Assembly: GCA_014380255.1 (NCBI GenBank)
Contig: JACMKG010000451.1
Span: 1 to 6,504 of the forward strand
Reading direction: 5' to 3'
Source: Prolixibacteraceae bacterium
GTDB taxonomy: Bacteria > Bacteroidota > Bacteroidia > Bacteroidales > Prolixibacteraceae
DNA: 6,504 nt
Position 1 is the first letter of the stretch; each line of letters opens with the position of its first letter. The notes under the pieces were generated by a model. The model worked only from the letters and a program-made list of their open reading frames with translations, was not told where the DNA came from and searched no databases. Position numbers and translations under genes: made by a program. Positions 1-5,796 of the stretch are shown piece after piece.

Positions 1-950
<950 letters not shown>

Positions 951-1054
951 CTAAAGTTTATTCTATAAAGCGGAAATTTACAAAAATTGTGACAATCTGT
1001 TTCTTATCTTGAACAAAAAACAAATAATAATAAAAGTATTTTGAAGTTTGCCCT

Positions 1055-2038
1055 TTAATGATCTCTTTCCATGATCATCTGAGCCAATTGAAGTAACTCA
1101 GCTTTGGTTTCAGGTAAACAATCCATTTCCTTCCAGATGTTTAAGGCAGATTGATAATAGGCTTCAATGTTATCGCTGGTTATATTTTTTATATCCAGTG
1201 TGTTATAGATACTCTGGATGGCTTTTATTTTTTCCTCGGAATTAAATTCCTTCTTTCCGATCCAATCCAGGAGTTCTCTTTTTATAGAGTCATCAGCCAA
1301 TTCGAGAGCCTTTAGCAGAAGAAAAGTCTTTTTGTTTGAAACAATGTCATTGCCTATCATTTTTCCGAATTTCTGTTGGTTGGCAAACACATCCAGTAAA
1401 TCATCCTGAAGTTGGAAAGCAATACCCAGGTTAATTCCAAAGTCATACAGCTGATTGGTTATCTTCCCGGAAACCCCTGCGGACAGAGCTCCCAGTTTTA
1501 AACTACATGCGAGAAGTACAGCAGTCTTGCGACGGATCATCTCCAGGTATTGGGGAATCAAAACATCGGTTCTGGTTTCAAAATCCATGTCCAATTGTTG
1601 GCCTTCGCATACTTCCAGGGCTGTTTGGGAGAACAATTGAAACATGTCGCTAAGATTCTGCGATTCGCTCTTTTGCAAATAATTATAGGCCATTATCGAC
1701 ATAGCGTCCCCTGAAAGGATGGCAATATTGGAGTTGTATTGTTTATGAACAGTAGGTAGATTCCTCCGCATATCGGCCTGATCCATTATATCATCATGAA
1801 GCAACGTAAAATTATGAAATACTTCAATAGCCAGTGCCGCCGGTATCGCTTTCTCTATTTTACTGCTAAACATGTTGCAGGCCAGCAGTACCATAACCGG
1901 GCGAAGCCGCTTGCCTCCCATGTCAAGGGTATAGGCAATGGGTTCATAAAGATGTTTGGGTTCCAAGGTATTTAACCGGCTGATTTCATGCTGAATTTCT
2001 TCAGAGATGAGTTTTTGTAAATCTTCTATTTTATGCAT
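1055..2038 (-). CDS. trans-polyprenyl diphosphate synthase (short-chain, GGPP/FPP-like)
   Basis: This is a cytosolic isoprenoid chain-elongation enzyme that adds isopentenyl diphosphate to an allylic diphosphate. With the ATG at 2038 it has 327 residues, normal for the family. Motifs in order are GGKRLRP at 41-47, the first aspartate-rich motif DDIMD at 82-86 with RR at 91-92, KT at 171-172, the second aspartate-rich motif DDLLD at 212-216, and the basic NDIVSNKKT region at 230-238. The first motif has no two-residue insertion, unlike typical bacterial FPP synthases. Phe77 sits five residues before it, where a bulky side chain limits chain length in archaeal-type GGPP synthases. This suggests a short product (C15-C20) rather than a long quinone side chain, but product length is an inference. 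An alternative GTG start at 2044 adds two residues; the ATG is preferred because homologues I recall start at this point. It is 107 bases upstream of atpD, with no terminator seen between them. Confidence 0.93.
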   Translation of the reverse strand: MHKIEDLQKLISEEIQHEISRLNTLEPKHLYEPIAYTLDMGGKRLRPVMVLLACNMFSSKIEKAIPAALAIEVFHNFTLLHDDIMDQADMRRNLPTVHKQYNSNIAILSGDAMSIMAYNYLQKSESQNLSDMFQLFSQTALEVCEGQQLDMDFETRTDVLIPQYLEMIRRKTAVLLACSLKLGALSAGVSGKITNQLYDFGINLGIAFQLQDDLLDVFANQQKFGKMIGNDIVSNKKTFLLLKALELADDSIKRELLDWIGKKEFNSEEKIKAIQSIYNTLDIKNITSDNIEAYYQSALNIWKEMDCLPETKAELLQLAQMIMERDH

Positions 2039-2067
2039 AACCACGGTAAAAGCCTGTAATTGTTAAA

Positions 2068-2100
2068 CGAAAATACATAATCTTTGTATATAAATAACAA
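2068..2100 (-). promoter_or_regulatory. Candidate Bacteroidota promoter for the polyprenyl synthase gene
   Basis: On the minus strand TTG (2098-2100) is followed after 22 bases by TATTTTCG (2068-2075), a 7/8 match to the -7 consensus TAnnTTTG. It lies 29 bases before the ATG at 2038, similar to the efp arrangement. The -33 half is minimal, so this is tentative. Confidence 0.3.
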
Positions 2101-2140
2101 CCCGTCAATCAGTACAACGAATCTCAGTACCGTGGGGCAA

Positions 2141-2893
2141 TTATATTTTGTTGTATAATAGTCTGTTGAGCAGCCCGTCTTTAAACTTTGCAGAGACAGG
2201 CAATTTGGTTTTATCGATCATTTCAATCATGCCTCCATCTAACTTTATATATCGGTTCACATTTCTCAAACTAATTAAATGGGAGCGATGAATCCGGAAA
2301 AAGCCGTGAGGAACCAGCATGTTGTCAAATTCAAGCAAGGTACGGCTTATGAGGACTGATCTGCCATCAATAAAATGAATGCGCGAATAATTTCGTTCTC
2401 CTTCACATCTGACAATATCCTTTACCTTTATGATGGAGAATCCATTCATATCCGGCAGGGCAATGGTGGCATCCTCATTGCTTGGCCGTGAAAGGTTATT
2501 TATAAGTACTTTTAACTCTTGTTTTTCTGACCACACCGGAATTTCCTTGATGCGGTTTATCGTAGATTTCACATCTTCAATTGAAACCGGCTTGACGATG
2601 TAGTCGAAAGCTGAATATTTAATGGCCGTTATGGCATAATCACTGTAAGAGGTGGTAAATACAACCTTGAAATTCACTTCAGGGAGTTGTTCTAAAAGGC
2701 GGAATCCTGTACCATCAGGCATTTCAATATCAAGAAAAACAAGATAAGGATCATATTCATGGATCAATGCCAAGCCAGAAGCCACTGATTCTGCTTCACC
2801 CATAATGCGAACATCCTCGAAGTTCTGTTCCAAAATGTGCCGTAATCCTTTTCTGGCAAGGGGGTCGTCGTCAATGATTATGGTATTATACAT
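2141..2893 (-). CDS. LytTR-family response regulator (REC + LytTR DNA-binding domain)
   Basis: This is a two-component transcription regulator of 250 residues, the usual size for the LytR/AlgR class. The receiver domain spans about residues 3-118. It has the acidic pocket D8-D10, the phospho-acceptor D55 in FLDIEMPDG, the conserved T80/T81, and the K101-P102 pair in DYIVKPV. The C-terminal LytTR domain spans about 145-246, with the typical EGERNYSRIHF strand-loop (164-174) and FFRIHRSHLISLRNVNRY (198-215). A sensor kinase, normally a LytS/His_kinase-type membrane protein, would phosphorylate D55. None is in the window, so the target and signal are unknown. The ATG at 2891-2893 starts directly before the receiver domain. 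A weak -7-like TATTTTCG occurs at 2943-2950 on this strand without a good -33 partner. It is transcribed divergently from tsaB. Confidence 0.95.
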   Translation of the reverse strand: MYNTIIIDDDPLARKGLRHILEQNFEDVRIMGEAESVASGLALIHEYDPYLVFLDIEMPDGTGFRLLEQLPEVNFKVVFTTSYSDYAITAIKYSAFDYIVKPVSIEDVKSTINRIKEIPVWSEKQELKVLINNLSRPSNEDATIALPDMNGFSIIKVKDIVRCEGERNYSRIHFIDGRSVLISRTLLEFDNMLVPHGFFRIHRSHLISLRNVNRYIKLDGGMIEMIDKTKLPVSAKFKDGLLNRLLYNKI

Positions 2894-3031
2894 CCTGATT
2901 GTAATTCGAGTATTTTAAAAATAAAACATCTGTATTTACATGCGAAAATAGTTTAATAAAATTATTTACCGCCATAATGATCCATCTCTTTTTTATTGCG
3001 CACAAAACAGCTTTTAATTTGTTAATATGAA

Positions 3032-3039
3032 TAATTTTG
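3032..3039 (+). promoter_or_regulatory. Bacteroidota -7 box (TAATTTTG) upstream of tsaB
   Basis: TAATTTTG is a perfect match to the Bacteroidota -7 consensus TAnnTTTG and ends 20 bases before the preferred tsaB start at 3060. No clean TTTG lies at the usual 17-23 base distance: the TTTG at 3018-3021 is too close, and TTTT at 3012-3015 gives a 16-base spacer. The box overlaps the in-frame upstream ATG at 3027, which would then precede the transcript start. This supports the shorter protein. Confidence 0.45.
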
Positions 3040-3059
3040 TAGCCAATAATAAATTAAAT

Positions 3060-3770
3060 ATGGCCGCTATCCTTGTTATTGAAACAGCAACCGAAATATG
3101 CAGTGTTGCATTGACTATTGACGGAAAATTTATTGATATGACTGAATCTAAAGAGGGGCAGAACCATGCGCGGCTGGTAACTGTTTTTGCTGAAGATTTG
3201 CTTAAACGCAACCATGTAAAAGCCGAAGACCTGGTGGCTGTGGCTGTAAGTAAAGGTCCTGGATCCTACACCGGGCTCAGAATTGGTGTTTCAACGGCTA
3301 AAGGCATTTGCTTTGCTCGTCATATACCACTTATAGCCATTGGAACCCTGGAAGCTATGACCCATCACGTTATCCAAAACCGCACCCTTTATAACATCCC
3401 GGAAAATAAAAACACCTTATTTTGCCCCATGATTGATGCCCGAAGAATGGAAGTGTATTCCATGCTCTACGATTCTCAAGGCTCGGAAATAAAGCCTATA
3501 ACGGCCATTGTTGTGGATGAATTATTCCTGGCAGAAGAACTCAAAGAACATCCGATCGTTTTTTTTGGCAATGGTTCCGAGAAATGCCGTCAAGTTTTAA
3601 CATCACCAAATGCACTATTTATTGCCAACATAGAAGCTTCGGCAAAGTATTTGTGTGAGATAGCCTGGCAATTATATAACAAAAACCAATTTGAAGACGT
3701 TGCTTATTTTGAACCTTTCTATTTAAAAGATTTTATAGCAACAGTTTCTAAGAAAAATATACCGGGATGA
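3060..3770 (+). CDS. tsaB: tRNA threonylcarbamoyladenosine biosynthesis protein TsaB
   Basis: TsaB (YeaZ) is the ASKHA-fold partner of TsaD in making N6-threonylcarbamoyladenosine at position 37 of ANN-decoding tRNAs, with TsaE and TsaC. It is a scaffold for the complex rather than the catalytic subunit. With the ATG at 3060 it has 236 residues, close to the E. coli length of about 231. Motifs are the N-terminal strand ILVIETA (4-10), NHAR with H36, the highly conserved KGPGSYTGLRIGVSTAKG (65-82), MIDARRMEVY (124-133) and the C-terminal PFYLKDF (219-225). An in-frame ATG at 3027 would add 11 residues before the first beta strand. I reject it because family members begin right before this strand and because a perfect -7 box lies inside that extension. 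The stop overlaps the next gene's start by four bases (ATGA), indicating translational coupling with the DUF3108 gene. Confidence 0.95.
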   Translation: MAAILVIETATEICSVALTIDGKFIDMTESKEGQNHARLVTVFAEDLLKRNHVKAEDLVAVAVSKGPGSYTGLRIGVSTAKGICFARHIPLIAIGTLEAMTHHVIQNRTLYNIPENKNTLFCPMIDARRMEVYSMLYDSQGSEIKPITAIVVDELFLAEELKEHPIVFFGNGSEKCRQVLTSPNALFIANIEASAKYLCEIAWQLYNKNQFEDVAYFEPFYLKDFIATVSKKNIPG

Positions 3771-4501
3771 GAATTTTAATGATTGTTAGTTTTGTTTTTT
3801 TTACACTGACTGCAAGTGCGCAGCCCATTGAAGAGATGGAATATATTCTCAGATTTGGTATTATTAAAGGTGGTAAGGCCACTTTGACTGCCCAGTATGA
3901 GCGGTTGAACAAAAAGCCTTCCATTCATTACAAGATGAGAGGAAAGACTACCGGGATGGTAGACCGAATCTTTGAAGTAAACGACTTGTACGAAAGTTGG
4001 GTTGACCCACAAACCTTTTTGCCTATCATGTCGATTCGCAATGTCAAAGAACAAAAATATCGTTTCTATGATGAGGTTATGTATGATCATCAAAACGATT
4101 CTATTTTCAGTTTAAAAAAAGGAGCGAAGAAAGTGCCCAACAATGTCAATGATATGGTAAGTGTCTTCTTTTTTATCAGGCAGAATGCATATTTTGATGC
4201 CTTGCTGGCTGGTAAGAATGTTGAAATACCTGTTTTTCATGGAGATGACTTGTTTATGATGAACCTGCAGTATCGTGGCACTCAAACCATTGATACAAAA
4301 ATCGGGAAAAAGCTTTGTCACGTGGTTTCTCCCAAAGTACCCAAAGGAAAACTATTCAAGAATTCAGATGATTTGAAAATTTTCATAACAGCTGATGATA
4401 ACCGTTTGCCCATTTATGCGGAGTTTAATTTACTGCTCGGCGCCCTGAAATGCGAGTTGGATGTATACAAAATCAATGGGGTGAATCAAATGAATCCTTA
4501 A
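3767..4501 (+). CDS. Secreted DUF3108 domain protein of unknown function
   Basis: This is a 244-residue protein with an N-terminal signal peptide: a hydrophobic stretch at residues 3-15 and a probable signal peptidase I site after A18 in ASA-Q. It is expected in the periplasm or exported. The rest matches my memory of DUF3108 proteins: YILRFGIIKGGKATL (26-40), a GKTTGMVDRIFEVNDLYES core (59-77), RNVKEQKYRFYDEV (91-104), a VPNNVNDMVSVFFFIR region (123-138), then TKIGKKLCHVVSPKVPKGKLF and LPIYAEFNLLLGALKCEL near the end. The pattern suggests an all-beta protein. It carries no lipobox cysteine. The biochemical role of the family is not known to me; an envelope function is an inference from the signal peptide. 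Its ATG overlaps the tsaB stop by four bases, so the two are co-translated although one acts in the cytosol and the other outside it. The stop is followed by about 45 bases before the efp promoter. Confidence 0.85.
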   Translation: MRILMIVSFVFFTLTASAQPIEEMEYILRFGIIKGGKATLTAQYERLNKKPSIHYKMRGKTTGMVDRIFEVNDLYESWVDPQTFLPIMSIRNVKEQKYRFYDEVMYDHQNDSIFSLKKGAKKVPNNVNDMVSVFFFIRQNAYFDALLAGKNVEIPVFHGDDLFMMNLQYRGTQTIDTKIGKKLCHVVSPKVPKGKLFKNSDDLKIFITADDNRLPIYAEFNLLLGALKCELDVYKINGVNQMNP

Positions 4502-4545
4502 TAATATGTTGATAGCTATTCATTTAAAAAAAATGACAGAAAGAT

Positions 4546-4574
4546 TTTGAATCCACAATATTTATTTAATTTTG
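4546..4574 (+). promoter_or_regulatory. Bacteroidota-type promoter for efp
   Basis: TTTG (4546-4549) and TAATTTTG (4567-4574) are separated by 17 bases. They match the -33 TTTG/TTG and -7 TAnnTTTG elements of Bacteroidota housekeeping promoters, at the short end of the 17-23 base spacing I recall. The -7 box ends 32 bases before the efp ATG, leaving a 5' untranslated leader of about 25 bases that is AT-rich and has no Shine-Dalgarno sequence. It indicates that efp is transcribed separately from tsaB-DUF3108. Confidence 0.6.
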
Positions 4575-4606
4575 CAGCCGATTTGAAATTATTATAAAAA
4601 TTTTCT

Positions 4607-5179
4607 ATGGCAATTACTACAGCAGATATTAAGAATGGATTGACAATAGAGTTCAACGACCAGTTTTTCCAGATAGTATCTTTCCAACATGTGAAACCGG
4701 GTAAAGGTCCGGCCTTTGTAAGGACGAAACTGAAGAATCTTAAAACTGGAAGAACAATTGAAAACACATTCTCTTCGGGAGTTAGAATTGATGTTGTTAG
4801 AATCGAACGTCGTCCTTATCAGTTTCTATACCAGGATGAAGCCGGTTTTAATTTCATGAATTCAGAAACATTCGAGCAGATTTCTATTGATGCAAATTTA
4901 ATCGACAATGCTGATCTGATGAAAGAGGGTCAAATCGTGGAAATAAATATCCATGCCGATACTGAAACTCCTTTGACTGTGGAATTACCTCCATTCGTAG
5001 AATTACAGGTAAAATCAACAATGGCAGGTGAAAAAGGAAATACCGCCAGCTCAAATGCCTTGAAGCCAGCTACACTTGAAACCGGTGCAGAGATGATGGT
5101 TCCGATGTTTATCAACGATGACGACATTATCAAGATAGATACCCGTGACCGTACGTATTACGAGCGTGTTAAGAAATAA
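4607..5179 (+). CDS. efp: Translation elongation factor P
   Basis: EF-P binds the ribosome between the P and E sites and relieves stalling at polyproline stretches. The protein has 190 residues, the standard length (about 185-190). Three beta domains can be placed: a KOW-like N-terminal domain (about 1-64), an OB domain (about 65-128) and the C-terminal OB domain (about 130-188). The tip loop reads VKPGKGPAF, with K33 equivalent to E. coli K34, the residue that receives beta-lysine there. The modification used here cannot be read from the window, since no EpmA, EpmB or other modifier gene is present. The C-terminus carries the conserved ALKPATLETGAEMMVPMFI (151-169) and the DTRDRTYYERVKK end. 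The ATG at 4607 begins the canonical MAITTADI start. It has its own promoter upstream and a strong terminator 25 bases downstream of the stop, so it is probably monocistronic. Confidence 0.98.
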   Translation: MAITTADIKNGLTIEFNDQFFQIVSFQHVKPGKGPAFVRTKLKNLKTGRTIENTFSSGVRIDVVRIERRPYQFLYQDEAGFNFMNSETFEQISIDANLIDNADLMKEGQIVEINIHADTETPLTVELPPFVELQVKSTMAGEKGNTASSNALKPATLETGAEMMVPMFINDDDIIKIDTRDRTYYERVKK

Positions 5180-5204
5180 AGAGTTGATCTGAAAGAAAAT
5201 ATTG

Positions 5205-5236
5205 AAGAGGGTGTCCAAACGACACCCTCTTTTTTT
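5205..5236 (+). terminator. Rho-independent terminator of efp
   Basis: A perfect 9-bp stem, GAGGGTGTC (5207-5215) with GACACCCTC (5221-5229), closes a 5-base CAAAC loop. The stem extends by two A-T pairs (5205-5206 with 5230-5231) and is followed by a run of seven T (5230-5236). It starts 25 bases after the efp stop. On the minus strand the same hairpin is followed by only a broken T-rich stretch, so it should work mainly for the plus strand. Confidence 0.93.
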
Positions 5237-5402
5237 ATGCAACTAATTCACGCAGGTTGCCAATTCGCAAAATACAGTTCATGAAATAGGAATAGCGATC
5301 CATTAAAAAAGGTTGGTGGCCCGATTGCTCGCAGGCAAGAAACGCTTCGATCCGCTGAAAGGCAAAATGTCCGTAAAATGTGCTGCCAGAAGTCGGGTAC
5401 AT
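5235..5402 (-). CDS. Small unrecognised ORF (55 codons), hypothetical or gene remnant
   Basis: An uninterrupted reading frame runs from an ATG at 5400-5402 to a TAA at 5235-5237; the frame is open upstream to 5421 without another ATG. The 55 residues look protein-like: MYPTSGSTFYGHFAFQRIEA, then FLACEQSGHQPFLMDRYSYF, then MNCILRIGNLRELVA. It is rich in aromatic residues, with two cysteines and an amphipathic C-terminal segment, and has no signal peptide or obvious metal site. I do not recognise the family. The stop lies within the T-run of the efp terminator, and the start is ten bases from the large palindrome at 5412-5528, which precedes it in its own direction. No good promoter or ribosome site was seen. 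It could be a real small gene, the tail of a decayed gene, or chance: a 55-codon frame is not rare. Confidence 0.3.
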   Translation of the reverse strand: MYPTSGSTFYGHFAFQRIEAFLACEQSGHQPFLMDRYSYFMNCILRIGNLRELVA

Positions 5403-5411
5403 GATACATAC

Positions 5412-5528
5412 ATTCCCTAGTTATTGGAAGGTTATTGGAAAGTCATTAGAAGGTAATTAGATCATTATTCGTATCCATACGAATAACCTTCGAACGACCT
5501 TCGAACAACCTTCGAACAACCAGGGATT
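5412..5528. repeat. 117-bp imperfect palindrome built from 11-bp repeat units
   Basis: The two 49-base arms, 5412-5460 and 5480-5528, match as inverted repeats at 38 of 49 positions around a 19-base centre. Each arm is made of tandem 11-bp units. The left units are GTTATTGGAAG (5420-5430), GTTATTGGAAA (5431-5441) and GTCATTAGAAG (5442-5452), with a degenerate fourth at 5453-5463. The right units, read on the minus strand, are GTTGTTCGAAG (5510-5520 and 5499-5509) and GTCGTTCGAAG (5488-5498). The outer ends share a CCCT/AGGG pair. The element would fold into a long hairpin as single strand. It resembles a repetitive intergenic or MITE-like element, but I cannot assign it to a named family. Confidence 0.85.
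5465..5486. repeat. Perfect 10-bp inverted repeat at the centre of the palindrome
   Basis: TTATTCGTAT (5465-5474) and ATACGAATAA (5477-5486) are exact reverse complements with only CC between them. The right half uses bases 5480-5486, which also belong to the large right arm. The small hairpin and the innermost part of the large one are therefore alternative pairings. Confidence 0.85.
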
Positions 5529-5796
5529 CTATGAGACATGAAAAAATAAATTCAAAGTAGATTCTGTACTCCGAAAAATAACTTAAAATAAGGAAAGGTG
5601 GAAAGGAAAATCATTATAATCCACAGAAAAACAATATCTTACATTTTATAAACTGTGGGTAGTCTGAATAGGGAAGAAAAACGCTTTTAATACAACGGGT
5701 TTCAATTATCCGGAAAGGCACAAAGGCACCAGACATTCTTCTACTTATTTTCTCCGTATCATTGTGTTTGGATGTTACCTTACAGACGCCCTCTTT
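5529..5796. other. Gene-free AT-rich stretch between the palindrome and the ligase gene
   Basis: No ORF of meaningful length was found on either strand, and there is no tRNA-like or terminator-like structure. It holds a perfect 8-bp tandem repeat AAAGGCAC (5714-5729) and a weak 6-bp inverted repeat CCACAG/CTGTGG (5621-5626 and 5653-5658). Its right end, 5785-5798, repeats the 3' arm of the efp terminator. No terminator for the minus-strand ligase gene is visible here. Confidence 0.6.
5714..5729. repeat. Tandem 8-bp repeat AAAGGCAC x2
   Basis: Two exact adjacent copies of AAAGGCAC. On the minus strand this reads GTGCCTTT twice. Similar GTGCCTTT-type runs occur in intergenic DNA of Bacteroidota as I recall them, but with two units this may be no more than a fragment or chance. 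Confidence 0.5.

Noticed and set aside
981..1017. Promoter for atpD
   Set aside because: AATTTTTG matches 7/8 of the -7 box, but the nearest TTTG is 25 bases away, outside the usual spacing, so it was not listed as a separate feature.
2042..2044. GTG start for the polyprenyl synthase
   Set aside because: An ATG two codons later gives the expected N-terminus, and nothing such as a Shine-Dalgarno sequence favours the GTG.
3776..4093. 105-codon ORF on the minus strand
   Set aside because: It lies wholly opposite the DUF3108 gene, whose signal peptide and family motifs are clear, and its translation has no recognisable features.
4512..4540. Terminator after the DUF3108 gene
   Set aside because: Only an 8-bp palindrome (ATAGCTAT) and a CATTT/AAATG pair around an A-run are present; neither gives a GC-rich stem followed by T residues.
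5412..5528. CRISPR array
   Set aside because: The 11-bp units are directly adjacent with no spacers, the array inverts at its centre, and no cas gene is in the window.
5412..5528. Integron attC site
   Set aside because: It is palindromic, but I see no core GTTRRRY/RYYYAAC site pair or integrase, and the 11-bp tandem structure is unlike attC.
5621..5658. Inverted repeat CCACAG/CTGTGG as a terminator
   Set aside because: The stem is only 6 bp with a 26-base loop and has no T-run on either strand.
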